Positions 1 to 13,500 of a stretch of DNA of 64,000 nucleotides are shown here, one piece after another. Where the stretch lies: positions 23,166,401-23,230,400 of the forward strand of contig NC_091193.1 in assembly GCF_040958095.1 (NCBI RefSeq), read 5' to 3'. Both the position numbers and the translations under genes were made by a program. The DNA is from Procambarus clarkii. Lineage: Eukaryota; Arthropoda; Malacostraca; Decapoda; Cambaridae. Under the pieces are notes generated by a model. The model did no database searches. It was not told where the DNA came from and saw only the letters and a list, made by a program, of their open reading frames with translations. Position 1 is the first letter of the stretch. Every line of letters starts with the position of its first letter.

Positions 1-218
1 TAGAGGGATGTATCTTTTAAGATATGGCTTGATATGGTTAAATTATTTGTTAGCATGATCATGTAAACTGATTGTGTGGAGATTTTAACAATGTAATATT
101 AATCAAATTAGTGCAGCAAATGGCAGAATTACCCTTTTAAGAATTGTATTGAAGGGAGGTTATGGGGGAGGGGACGTATTGATAAAAACGGTACAGTAAT
201 TTGTATTATCTTTCTCAG

Positions 219-335
219 GTTCCTCGAGTATTTGTTGGTGGCAAGTGTATTGGAGGAGGAACAGAAACAACACAACTCTCAAAAAGTGGAAAATTGCTAG
301 ACATGGTAAAGCGGTGTCAAGAAGCATCTACTTAA
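219..335 (+). CDS. Glutaredoxin, C-terminal exon (partial gene)
   Basis: Terminal coding exon of 38 codons plus TAA, entered in phase 0 after a clear acceptor (TTATCTTTCTCAG). The peptide opens with VPRVFVGGKCIGGGTET, which is the cis-proline loop and the glycine-rich glutathione-binding turn of dithiol glutaredoxins. It then has the usual last helix (KSGKLLDMVKRC). Glutaredoxins reduce protein and glutathione mixed disulfides using GSH. The CPYC active-site part must lie in an exon before this window, because the first 218 bases hold nothing recognisable. The protein ends shortly after the fold, so this is a stand-alone glutaredoxin and not a thioredoxin-reductase fusion. Whether it is the cytosolic or the mitochondrial type cannot be told from this exon. 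The gene converges on MDC1. Confidence 0.9.
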   Translation, partial: VPRVFVGGKCIGGGTETTQLSKSGKLLDMVKRCQEAST

Positions 336-1305
336 CATTAACCCAAAATGATGTATTTACAATCTTAATTTGAAAGATCTTTTGATACAAAACAGTTGAA
401 GTTTTATATATGGAGTACTGTACAAGTAATGAATTTTGTTAGGCTGGTTAACAACCTAAACTTACTGGTACAGATGAAATGAAGCGTGCCTCTGTTTCTC
501 AAGGTCTGGCTCACTGTAGCATGACATCACTCCATATAGATTCTGTGACTAACCAATTACTTTCTGGGTTTGAATCAGGTAGATGATTTCAACCAAGTGT
601 TAGGTCTGATATTGTGTAAGTTCCATCGTTCATCCTTTTTGAAGAACTTTAGATTCATTCAACTTTCTAAATGGGACACAGGTCGGTGGCCTGCATTACT
701 GCCTAGACAAAAAGGCTGGTCTGCTTAAATGGGAAAAATTCTGTTACGGAAAATATACGAAACTCAAGAGCAACAAAAATTTATTCTTTTAAATGGGTAA
801 CAGTTGTTACAAGATTATATTACTAAGTTATAGCATACTATCAACTCCAGAGTAGCATTTACAATGCTACATTTCTAAAATTATACTAGACACGTTTAAA
901 AAAGTAAATATAGAAATATTTTTCATATCACTTAATAATTTTTTATTTATTTAGTTACATTTGTCTTGTCATCCCTTTCAAACATTTTCCTGTATGGGCA
1001 ATCAATGCCTTAAAAGAATGAATGATGTAGAGCAGCTGCAAGACACATCTTTTAGCAACTTAGGCCTTTTCTTTACAGCCTCAGGATCTAGATTTTTTTA
1101 ACATTCAAAACAAAATAAGGAATATTTATAAAAAATAACCTAATAGTTTATTATAATGTCCATCTGTACTAAAATGTTTAAAGAATGTAACCATCAGGTA
1201 CTTTTAACAAATGCAACCTCCACATAAACAATTGTCATTACAATGACATTATTAGTTTGGGAACATGCATAAAAGTAATATGTAAGTTATGCATGTCATT
1301 ACCCA
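336..1305. other. Tail-to-tail intergenic space, glutaredoxin/MDC1
   Basis: About 970 bases between the glutaredoxin stop and the MDC1 stop codon, AT-rich and without coding signal. It should hold both 3' UTRs. On the minus strand, AATAAA-type polyadenylation hexamers suitable for MDC1 are at about 942-951 and 780-785. On the plus strand I see no good AATAAA for glutaredoxin before 2049-2054, which already lies inside MDC1, so the two transcripts may overlap at their ends. No repeat family was recognised here. Confidence 0.5.
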
Positions 1306-1508
1306 CTACCCTAGTGGGAATTCGTCCAAAAGTAGTTCATGGCGCAGTAGGCCTGTGAGGATGAATTCTGTCCCAAGAATAGGAATCCCCAGATTTTTAT
1401 AGGAAGTCCAGAGTTTCTTATCTTCTGGGCAGGAGACTATTCTCACTTGTGGTGCATATTTTTTGGGGGGCATATCCAAGTACTCTCCACCAGAGCACTC
1501 AATGATTT
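1306..1508 (-). CDS. MDC1: MDC1 exon 12: BRCT2 end and stop
   Basis: Last exon, phase 1 in (acceptor TTTCATCCACAG), 66 codons and a TAG stop at 1308-1306. It encodes the BRCT2 core with GGEYL, VSCPEDKKLW and FILTGLLRHEL and stops eight residues later. Vertebrate MDC1 likewise ends just after BRCT2. Confidence 0.93.
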
Positions 1509-4500
1509 CTGTGGATGAAACAGTTGTTATATTTCTATAGTAGTTGCAAGAGACCTAGCATCACTGCATAAAATATATATAAAAAGACATAAGGGAAAGT
1601 TCATGAGAGACCATACTTTTTAAAAGCCCTAAATTTTAATACCATTCACTCAGAAATGATCCTCTGCTTCTATAGACACTTAAATTCCTAATTGCATTCA
1701 AAGGCCAATGAATGTCCACAAACAAGAACTACTAAAGTTCATTCATTCATGTTAACTAAAATTAACAGGAATATAATTTACGAAGTTGTGTACAATGTGT
1801 TCATACACAAACATTACCATGTTTCTTCATGTATAAAAATTAAACATTGCATTCATCATTGTGTTGTTCTTTCCCTACTTTGTTGGTGAAAAACGAGGAC
1901 CGCATATTATGTACCAGGAGTTCACTGGTACGATCACATGTTAATTGCAAGAATATTTCCTCAAATATACATTAAGAGGCATCATAACTTTCATAATGTA
2001 ATTAGATTTACATACCTGTTTTTGTTACTTCAATGTACATACAGTATAAATAAAGTTTTACTGAAGCCTGTTTTTAACATTATTGCCCGCGCCACGTGAG
2101 CGCCGCAGACTTTGACGTCATGGGGCTAATGGTGCGGGCTCACCTTAATTCTCGTGCTACGTCGTTCCTTTTGGTATCATTGTGTTTGCAATTAAATTCC
2201 CTGCAGATGTATATGCATATAATGTCAAAAAACCTGGCGAGACTCCCCGCAGCAAAGCCTAAAATTACCTGTGAACGAGCACCAATTTGCACACCACAAT
2301 CTAATGTGTATACTCGTTCAGTTTGATAACATCAATTTCCATGTTACATCGCTCGTTTTGGTATCAATTTGTTCACAATATAAAGGCGCGCATTTTAAAA
2401 CTAGTCCCATAATAATAGCACAATAAATAGAATTTTAGCAAACATTTTAGAATTTAAAATTTAGACCCAAAAACGTATTTATAATCTTTGAAGTGTTTTG
2501 ACATCAAGTTTTGTGTTACATCTTTCATTTTGGTATCAAATTGTGCGCATTCTAAAGGCGCTTATTTTGAAACTATCCCGAGGTCGATCGGATAAAAAAT
2601 GAATTTTATACAAATATTTTTGTAGTGGACGCAAGTCCTGTCCACGACTGGGACTCAAGAGAAAAAAAAATGGACGTGATCGGTGTCCAAAGCGAGCGAT
2701 ACTGTTAAAAGTGAAAAAGAATGAGAACAGCACCAGAATGTACATGTCAGGTATACTGGTGTGTTAGCTAAATGTTATACACACACTTATGAGTCCTATC
2801 ATGTTGGTACAGTAGGCATCATTTGTACTGAGAGGCAAGAATGCATGACAACTGAAAAACAGGAGAGAGATGTACAATTAAGAGATAAAAGGAGTGGGAA
2901 ATAGAACTTACTTAAGACAGAGAAACATATACCTGTAATAGTGGGGTTTGGCCTTTTTTTTTTTTTTAATTACAGTACAACCTCGATTCAACGAATCTCC
3001 AGCTACTTCGCACACTTTTCAGGCCGGATTTACTCACCCGGTTCGACGAACAATGGTTCGCCGAAGCGGGGGATGTTCGGATTTGCTTACGACGTCGAGA
3101 CAGAGTTCACAGACTGGTGGAAAACTTTCACATTCTATCACAGATTACAATTATTAATTCCTTCATATGACAAGTTCGATCACACAAGTGGACCGCACAA
3201 GTGGACCGCACATGTGGTCCACAAGTGGTCCACAAGCTTACGATGTTGGGACAGAGTTCACAGTGGTAGAAAAACTTTACCATACCATCACAGATTACAA
3301 TTAATAATTCCTTCATATGACAAGTTGGATAACACAAATGGACCACACAAGTGGTCCACAAGCTTACGATGTTGGGACAGAGTTCACAGAGTGGTGGAAA
3401 ACTGTTTCATTCTATCACAGATTACAATTAATAATTCCTTCATAAGACAAGTTGGATCACACAAGTGGACCACACAACAACTGAATCATATGAACCAAAC
3501 ACCAGCCAAAATGGTCCATACAAGAAGTGATGCATATTAACCAAACACCAGCCAGAATGATCCACAAGAAGTGACGTATATTAACCAAACACCAGCCAGA
3601 GTCGTCCACACAAGTGAACGACTGAGTTTCAATGATTTTCGTTCACCGATTTGTGGCACACGTATCTTTGTAAATTAATTTAAAGGCTGAAGCGTGAATA
3701 GCTAGCTAATATGTTGAAATCTTCTTATATACATTTTCTGTGATGAAACAAGACGAGTGAGGGTGGACAGATAAGGGAATACTGTACAGTAAATCTCACT
3801 TTACAGTGAGGTTTCACTCACTTTCGTCTGTGTTGTCACAGTCCAGTGACCCATGGCTTTGAACGTTTCACATTAATAAATCATTTCTAAAACTGGTGTT
3901 TTAATAACTCTTTATTATCCTAATTAAAGTAAACTAAATAAAACCAAAAATATACTGTAATAAGATAGATATCTCCTATTTGAGAAATTATTTACGTTAT
4001 TGGCAGCACAACTCCAGCACGAGTGGACAGGTCTAATTCCTGTCCATACAACACTTAAACTTAAGTGCACCAGCAAGCACCAGCAAGAAACCCAAATCCT
4101 CCCCCTCCCCTTACCCCAAGTAGCCCCTGCTTTCCCAGCCCCTGGTCTTCTCCCTGCCCCAAGCAGGCCTGAGCAAGACCAAAGCCCTCTATCCCCCACT
4201 CCACCTCCCTCCAAACCCGTCAACTACACCGCAGGAGGGCGTGCCCTCTCCCCAAGCAATCCCTGCTCCCTCACCCCCAGGACTTCTTCCTGCCCCAAGC
4301 AGGCCTGAGGAAGACCTAAGCCCTCCACCCCCCACTCCACCTCCCCCTGAACCCCTGGAAACTACCTCACAGGAGGATGAGCCTACCCAAGTAGCAATGA
4401 CCATAGAACAACCTCCTACACTTGTAGGGAGTGTGGGTGAAATTGGATATAAGATAGTGAGCTTCAAGGTAATGTACTCAAACATTGATGGGATTACCAA

Positions 4501-7500
4501 TAAAGCAAGAGGTGCAAGAAAGGGTGCAAGAAGAAAACCCAGATGTAATAGGACTAACGGAAACAAAATTGTCAGGAATCATAACAGATGCTGTGTTTCC
4601 AAAGGACTCCAAAGGATTGGAGTTTTGACGAGATGGAAATTCCGGGCTGTGACGGATTCAGAGATTACATAACAGGAACTATAACAATGGGTGGACCTAA
4701 GATAATAGTGGCAGTCATTTACAACCCTCCCCTAAATGACAGAAGACCTAGACAGGAGTTTGATAGGAACAACATGGCAACCATTAATATAATAAAGAGA
4801 GCAGCTTCAGTTGCCTGCAGGAATGGCTCAAGACTCTTAATCATGGGTGATTTCAACCATGGAAAGATAGACTGGGAGAATGGGGACCCACATGGTGGTG
4901 CAGATACGTGGCGAGCTAAACTCTTGGAAGTGGCAACAAGGAATTTTCTGAGCCAGCATGTCAAGGAACCCAGAAGAATGAGAGGCAATGATGAACCAGC
5001 TAGACTCGACTTGATATTCACCCTGAATGAGTCAGAAATAAGGGAAGTCAAAGTTGAAGCACCCATAGGAATGAGTAAGTAGATCCCACATCAAAAGAAT
5101 ATCATCAGCGGCATATGCTAGACTGGCCAACATAAGAACTGCCTTCAGAAACTTGTGTAAGGAATCTTTCAGAACCCTGTATACCACTTATGTAAGACCA
5201 ATCCTGGAGTATGCAGCTCCAGCCTGGAGTCCATACCTAGTTAAACACAAGACAAAGTTAGAGAAGATTCAGCGGTATGCCACCAGGCTCGTCCCGGAAC
5301 TGAGAGGATTGAGCTACGAGGAAAGGCTAAAGGAGCTGAACCTCACATCCCTGGAAAACAGAAGGGTAAGGGGAGACATGATAACCACCTACAAAATTCT
5401 CAGGGGAATTGACAGGGTGGACAAAGACAAACTCTTCAGCACGGGTGGGACACGAACAAGGGGACACAGGTGGAAACTTAGTACCCAGATGAGCCACAGA
5501 GACGTTAGAAAGAATTTTTTCAGTCTCAGAGTAGTTAATAAATGGAATGCACTAGGAAGTGATGGGGTGGAGGCTGACTCCATACACAGTTTCAAATGTA
5601 GATATGATAGAACCCAGTAGGCTCAGGAATCTGTACACCAGTTGATTGGCAGTTGAGAGGCAGGACCAAAGAGCCAAAGCTCAACCCCTGCAAGCACAAT
5701 TAGGTGAGTAGAATTAGGTGAGTACAACACCATGCTTGTTGTGTTCGATTTCGTCGCCACAGTTCAGCGATCTATGGCTTCGAAATAATAAAATTAATAA
5801 ATCAGTTCCAAAGTAAGTATTTTTTATAGCTTTTATTATCGTAATAATGTTGCTAAACTAAATATGTAACCCAAAAATATATAATTTGATGTAAATTGAA
5901 TATTTGAGAGAAATATATGTTACTGGAAATCGAACACAACACCAGGCAGTGTTTTGTTCGATTTCGTCGCCACAGTTCAGTGACCTACGGCTTCGAAATA
6001 ATAAAATTAATAAATCAGTTCCAAAATAAGTATTTTTTATAGCTCTTATTATCGTAATAATGTTGCTAAACTAAATATATAACCCAAAAATATATAATTT
6101 GATGTAAATCGAATTGTTAAGGGAAATTTATGTTACTGGATCAGGCTTAAACACCAGCCTATTGAAGGTGTACGTATAGACTTAGTCTGTGTTCGTACAG
6201 TATGCACCCAGTGCCCTTAGCTTTGTCTGCGATTGACGTACAGTATTTACCCACCGGTGGAAGAATAATTGTGGAATTGACCATTTTTTTACTACATCTC
6301 TTTGGTTATAAAACAAAATGTCTCGGGGGCTTACTAATAGTGCCTTATTAATGCCAAAAATGAAGCAATATTTTGCAAGAACTAGTAGCAGAAAATCAAC
6401 CAGCACGAGAACAGCCGTACCCAGCACGAGAACAGCCGTACCCAGCACGAGAACAGCCGTACCCAGCACGAGAACAGCCGTAACCAGCACGAGAACAGCC
6501 GTACCCAGCACGAGAACAGCCGTAACCAGCACGAGAACAGCCGTACCCAGCACGAGAACAGCCGTAACCAGCACGAGAACAGCCGTACCCAGCACGAGAA
6601 CAGCCGTACCCAGCACGAGAACAGCCGTACCCAGCACGAGAACAGCCGTACCCAACACTGGTACAACAGCAGCCAGCACCAGCTCAGAAGCAGCTGAACC
6701 CACAGCAGCGGCGAGCACCAGCAAAGCTGATGCAAACATCTAAAAACATCGTGTGTGGCGTGAACAGTTAGAACAAGTGTTAAATTTAAGTGTGTACACA
6801 GTGTTAAAATTAAAGTTGCAGTAATTTTAATGTACAATAGTTTTCATAAACTGTATTGTAGTACTCAACATACAGCAGAACTACTTTTAATCAACACAGT
6901 GCTAACGGCATAATGCACTACAGTACGTATTTACTGTAGAGCATTCACAACTTTACGAAACTTCAAGATGGACATAACTCCAACAACAAGGTAAATTTAT
7001 GAATTACAGTATTTTTTAGTAGAGAAGTAATATATAGGTAGAGTATGTAATATGATAATGCATTTTTATTGTGTACAAAAAAGAGAGACACTGACACAAA
7101 CGCCTCCTGAAGGTCACCTCTTGCAATGAATCCAACGCTCCAACGAACTGGAGTTGGTCCCATATAGTACGTTGAATCAAGGTTATACTGTATCTATATT
7201 CGTATTCACCATAACGAACCACTAAGTTGGTATGCTGAGTGGCAGTGGTAGTGGCAGCCCGCCACTGGCTGCCACTTTCTCCATCCATCCCTCACCTCAC
7301 CATCCCAAGGAAGCCGGTCGGCCGAGCGGACAGCACGCTGGACTTGTGATCCTGTGGTCCTGGATTCGATCCCAGGTGCCGGCGAGAAACATTGGACAGA
7401 GTTTCTTTCACCCTATGCCCCTGTTACCTAGCAGTAAAATAGGTACCTGGGAGTTAGTCAGCTGTCACGGGCTGCTTCCTGGGGGTGGAGGCCTGGTCGA

Positions 7501-10500
7501 GGACCGGGCCGCGGGGACACTAAAGCCCCGAAATCATCTCAAGATAACCTCACCTGACTCGCCACCATTCTCCTCCCACAATACTGTTTTTTCTTTTATT
7601 CACTATATACAGACATTATATGTAAGTATCTGCATGTTTTGTTCATCACAGCGAATGACTAAGCTGGTATAGCGAGTCCAGACAGTAAAAGATGGTCACA
7701 CAGTCAGCAGATAATACTACCTCCCTCCCCACCAAGATTACTCCTCCCACTACAGCACTAATTATCACAACAATCGTGCTATTATCAGAATCCTGGTCAT
7801 TTTTATCACAGTCAGGGGTCTTCTGTAATACTATCATCGCTAAATAATAGCATGAACATATATATTATGGCATTTTTAGGCGATGCTGTGGTCACAAGCT
7901 GAACAGCAGTACTGTGAGCTCATGCTGCGTGCATCAGGCTTGGTGGCTCACTCAATACTGAGGCCCTCACATCTGGGAATTTGGCCCACGATTTAAAAAA
8001 AAATGGCGTCTGTTTACAAGAGCCCTGATGAAGGTGAGGTGAACCCCGTGTATTCGCGGGCCATTTAAATCTTGCGTAGTACTCCAATGCATCATATGAT
8101 GGGATGCGCATTTTATAGCAAGTTACTGAACACATCATATGATGTGTTGCGCAGTTTAAGGATTAAAGTTGTTGCGCACTCCTTTAAACAATAAAATCCA
8201 ACCAGTCAACTACCTAGTAATTTTACACACAGAAATCACAATAGTGATGTATCAAATGATCAAATCCACAAAGGTCATGATGAGGGTTCGAACCCACGTC
8301 CTAGAGGATCCCAGACTCACCTTAATTGACTGTGCCACGACATGGTTAAAAAAACCATCATGACCCTTGTAATGGTTCACAAGGATGTACCGTGATGGAC
8401 CGTGAATCACGGCACAAGGCACATTTGTTCATTTGATGCATCACGCTATTATGATTTGTGTGTAATGAAGTAAGGGCAAAGAGGTAGAATAGCTTGTTGA
8501 CAGAGCCCGGGTGCATGGGGGAATTGTGTAAAACCTTGGTTTGTGTCTCGGAGAGACCGCAGGATCTGTGCGAGGTCAGTAGAACTCCCAGTTGCAATTC
8601 TTTTACCATGTCATGGCACAGTCGATTAAGGCGCATCCGGGATCTTCTCGGACGTAGGTTCAAACCCTCATCACGGCCCTGAGAGGTTATATCAAGATGA
8701 TTTTCGGGGATTAGCATCCCCGTTATCCGGTCCTCAATCAGGCCTCCCTTTTGTTACACATCCCCCAGGAAGCAGCCCGTAGCAGCCGTCTTAACTCCCA
8801 GGAACCTATTTACTGCTAAGTGAACAGGGGCATCACGGTGAAAGAAACTCTGCCCATTTGTTTCCGCCTCCACCGGGGATCGAACCTGGAACCTCAGGAC
8901 TACCAATCTGAAGCACTGTCCACTCAGCTGTCAGGCCCTTGTGGGTTTGTTTACCTAGTAACGTCATTGTATGGTTTCATTTAATATCAGAACTGAGTAA
9001 ATCACAAAACTCGATGCTAATTTGGGTACAGTATCTCACCTTTCATCTGGTCAGGTGGTGGCTTTACAGACCGAGTAGCATGAATTGACAGTCCCTCGAA
9101 GAGCAAAACCTTAGATGCAGAACGAAGGGATTGGTCCAGCCGGAATCCATACTTTTCCTCTGCCTCCATGTCTTTCACCAAATATTCCCAAGGATCTGTG
9201 GTTGATAAATTATATATGTTCAAGTAGATGCAATTCAATTTCCCAAGACCAATCAATAAAGTACAGCATTTGCTGTCTTTTTAGAACAGCACACTTCGTG
9301 ATAAATAAAATCTGTATTATGAAATATTAATTTTAATACAGTTGAATAAATTAATAATAATCTGTATTTAGAATCATCATCATCATCAATTCTCATTTTC
9401 ATAGGCTTGGGTGAAAACAATGAAGAGGAAAGTGGGAGAGCAACATAGAATTAAGGTTAAGTGATGCTTATGAAGACTATTTTTGCCTTCTCTCTCACAA
9501 ATATAGTACTGTATATTACTGTAATAAGAAACAAACCATTATTCTACATACCAACAAAATTTCGTGCTAACTTTGAAGCAGACAGCCACGCAGGAGAAAC
9601 TATAGGTAAACCTCTTCCAATGACAGCCAGCAACTTGCAGGTCCTACGAATATTTATTGTGACGAGAACAGTGCATTCTCGTGGACTCTCCACAACTGTT
9701 CCTCCTGAAATCATAATAGAAACTCAAGTACGAAGTATCTGACTGTGTACTACAAACTCAAAAAATAATGTATAATATTTTGCAGATTTCATTTAAGACA
9801 CTATAATGAAGGTAAAATTAAAAATGTTCTATATCTGTACCTTTAAACTTTCTCAACTACTGTACAACCATTATATGAACATCAGTTGCAAGAAATTGAA
9901 ACAGTAACTTTCCTAATATTGTGAGAAATAAAGTTTATGACATGAGGAAGTATGTCACTAACCGACTACATAAATATGATGTGACAAAGTAATACTAAAA
10001 AACCAGCGTTGAATGTAATGAAATGCCATTTTTCTGGGTGAGACCCGGAGGCTCCCCAGAGCTTGCCAGGCTGATATGGATATATTACACTTAGGCATCA
10101 ATGTGAATGGAGTTCTAGGCCTACCAGGGACCATGAGCCTGAACCTGGCTCCCCTCAAAGAGGCACAAGGAGCACTGGCCTATAGAAATGCACATATGGT
10201 TTTGGAGCATTCTATGTCTGCCATTGGCTGGATCAGGCACCCAAAAAGGTAAGCATCCCAAAACAAACCCCTATTCTTTTTGAAACTACAACTAAAAGTC
10301 AAACGAGTGGACAGAACTCCCCAAAGAAACACAAGCAACCGAGCATGACGTCACCAGGTGCTGCGCCTTCATCTCGCACCTCCCCCCCTACCTGGGAGGG
10401 GGAAGGGGGAGGGGGAGCCCCAGACCTCTCATGTTGGCTACCCACACCCCAGTTCTAGGCTGATGTGCTTGAGGCATGGTCGCGTGACTCCAGCTCCTGT

Positions 10501-13500
10501 TTCTTGTTGTCGGTGCTGTCTAGAGGGGGGTTCGTGAGCTGGGAGTAATCTTCACAGGTACTCAGGCTGCATGAGCTTAGGGTTCTCTTCCCTAAGTGCC
10601 CTGTAAGTACTGCCCTTGGGGCTTGGGATTATCTTCCACAGGTCACCTTGGGGTCTACCTCTGTTGGTCTTTTGCTGCTCAGTAATTGACCACCCTGAGT
10701 CAATTACTGAGTGTGCTGGGGGGAGGGGGGTTTCCTCCCTTGTTTACCTTAGGGTAAAGGGTAGTTTGCACTGGTAGGGGCACGGGGTACTACACAGCTA
10801 GGTATCACCTATTATAGCGGCCAGCTCTTTTCTGCCTGGGTACATTGTCCTCTTGCGGGGTTTTTTCTTTTGTTTCTGTTTTCGTGCCTGGTGGGGGGGG
10901 GGGGGGGGATCTGACTTTGGTTCATTGCCCCCTATCTGTCCTTTAGGTTTATATATATCTGTTTTTGGGTGGTACCCCCTGCTAGCTCCCCCCCCCCCAG
11001 TGAATGGACATGTCCTGGGGGTTCAGCTTTTAGCAGTTTGATTGGTAGACTTGGGTGCAGATTTGCAGTACCCTACCTGGGTTTACCCTTAACAATACCA
11101 GTTTAAGGGCCCTGGAAAATCTCGCAGGGGCGTAAGGGGTCCGATGGATGTGACCCCTGGGTCCCCTCTCGGGTTTGATTATTGCTCTGTCCCCTTGTCT
11201 CAAGGTGACTCACTGTTTTTACCTGTGTCATGCTGCTTGTTGGGTCGGTGACACCTTCGACCCTGAATCCTGCGAGTTTTGCTCCTTGTTTGTGACTCAG
11301 TTCACCCTGTCCACTGATGACTATCCAGGTGCAGGGGGCTCAGGCGTTGCATGCTAGATATAGGTTGCTGCAATGCGCTCAGTTGATTGCTACCCCGGAA
11401 GCCCTGAGGCTGCCCCATTTTGCTGGTAGGGACCCCGAGCTTGGGGGTGCTGGTCGCTTCGGCCTTGGTTTAGTCTGCACCCCCTTGTTCTTCCCCTCCT
11501 TTGGTTCATTCTGCTCTCCCCACCTCCTGCTTCCAGTTCCAAAGTGTCTGAAGGCTTTGGAATCAGGGCAGGGTTTAGAAGGTTCTGAGACTAGCAGTTT
11601 CTGGGGCTGCCCTGTCCTGGGGGAGGGGGACAACACAGGCATTCGAGTCAGTTCCTCCAGCCGTGGCGGCTGGATTGGGCCAGTTGGCCCCCTTCCTTCC
11701 TGCCTTTCTGACTGCCCCGGCTTTTTCTTGTGAGGCCGGGACTATGGAGGACAACTCTGCCCCGGATCCTAGTGTGGAGGTTCCCTGGGTTGGGGAGGGG
11801 CTGACTTGGGGGCCTTGGGCCCCATTGGACCCCACCTGGGTTTTCCTAACCTCCTAGCAGGGTTTACTGTTACTAGAAGTGGGTGTTTCCTGCTCCCCTC
11901 TGCGTATGAGTTGGATTTGGTGTCGGCCCCTCCCCGGGTTTGGTTCCCTGTCCCTTCGGGGCCATCGGTTCAGTATCCCTTCGGGGCTATCGGTTCAGTG
12001 TCATTTCGGGGCCATTGGTTCAGTGTCCCTTTGGGGCCATCGGTTCAGTGTCCCTTCGGGGCCATCGCTTGAGTGTCCCTTCGGGGCCATCAGTTCAGTG
12101 TCTCTTCAGGGCCATCGGTTCTGTCCTTCCAGAGGTTTTCAGCTTCCTGTGTCCTGCACCGAGGTCGGGCGGCCATTGTGGCTTATCTCCTGTGCGACCT
12201 GAATTATGCCTCTATAATGGATCAGTCTTCCTTCAGGTTTGGGTCTTCGTCTCCATATTGGGTTTGTTATAAGGTTCTGGAGTCATCCTGGCTAGAGGAC
12301 TGCCCTGTGTTGCCGTTGAATGCGTGGAGTACTTTCTGTTGTACCCACACACTTGAGTGGCACGAGGCGTTGACAATGGTCCAGGTTTACCTTGGGGTGA
12401 ATTCGTGCACCTCAATGCATGTTTGTTCGCCCCTGCCCTTCAGCGGGATGTTGGCGTGGTTCAAATTCATGTGCCGGTTCCCTCTCTCCCTTTCGGCTGC
12501 ATTGGTGGCTAAGGACTTGCATGCTCATGGCCTGATGGCTTTGGTCTTTCGGTTCTTTTCCCTCTTGGACCTGTCTTGCGATTGGCTTGAGAAGGATGTG
12601 GAAGCGCCTGGGGCCATTCCTGGGTCTGGTGCCTTGGTCTCGGCGGCGCGTGCGTCGTATGTGCTGTTAAAGTTGTTTGCGCTGATCCTGTGGGATGTGG
12701 TGTTGCAGTTTTTTACTTCGCATCTCGCGTGTCGGCAGGTTGTACTCGCTTCCTTGTTGGAATCTGCTTGGGCCCTGGCTCTTAAGTTTTTGTCGCCATT
12801 TTGTCCCTTGCTGTTTGAAAAGTCTACAGTTGGGCAGTTTCTGCAGGCAGCCTCTTTAGTTGTTATCCAATGTCAGACATGTAGGTTCTTCGAAGGTCCC
12901 ATTGGGGAAGGGGGGGGTTCCTCTGGGAAAGGCTGTGCCTGAGCTCAAGGTTTCTCTCGTCGTGGTCGGCTGCTGGTGCCAGTTTCTGGGCCGGCGCCGC
13001 CTTCGGAACCGTCTTCGTATGGTCGGTGAGATGATTGCTCTGTGTGTAAGTCGGATTTTCGCAAGGGGCATTGGCCCTTTCGCAGTTTACCCCCATTGAC
13101 GGGGCGATGGGGAGAGGCTCACACTGTTTGCTCACGTCTGGTCTCACCATTTGTGGGCTTTTCGGGTCATTTCCGACGACCTGCGGTAGCGTTGGATGGG
13201 TCATCCTCCTTCGTGGGGTTCAGGGGTGTTGGGTCATCTCTGAGTGGGTTCGCTATGTGTGGTCGAAACGATGGCGTCCCTCGGATGGGTTTCTCGTCTG
13301 CTCCCAGTCCTGAAATGGGATTGTGCAGACCTGTGATTCATTCTGGACTTGTCCCGTCTGAACCCCTGGGTCTATTGCCCCTCTATTCAGATGATTACTC
13401 TGTCCCAGGTCTGGCTTCTGTTGGAGCCAGGTGCTTTGATGGTGTTTCTGGACCTCCGGGATGTGTATTGGCACATCCCGATTCATCCAGGGTTCAGGGA

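Larger units (their letters stand above)
2973..7190. mobile_element. Tigger/pogo-like DNA transposon remnant with nested LINE
   Basis: Left end CAGTACAACCTCGATTCAACG at 2973 and right end, read inward on the minus strand, CAGTATAACCTTGATTCAACG from 7190. They match at 18 of 21 bases, and each is flanked by a TA dinucleotide, the target duplication of the Tc1/mariner superclass. Inside are tandem repeats (3.1-3.5 kb), a 210-bp repeat broken by a LINE (4.0-5.7 kb), and an ORF (6318-6743) that resembles the serine/threonine-rich tail of Tigger transposases. No DDE domain remains. A related fragment lies at 52358-52560. Confidence 0.7.

Noticed and set aside
3924..4566. Glycine-rich minus-strand frames near 4 kb
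   Set aside because: Complement of the proline-rich LINE leader. The plus strand carries the coding signal.
6182..6837. Minus-strand frames with repeated VLGTAVL or WVRLFSC
   Set aside because: Antisense translation of the 21-bp minisatellite.
9461..9742. Plus-strand open frame opposite MDC1 exon 10
   Set aside because: The minus strand gives BRCT sequence with splice sites; the plus frame is its shadow.
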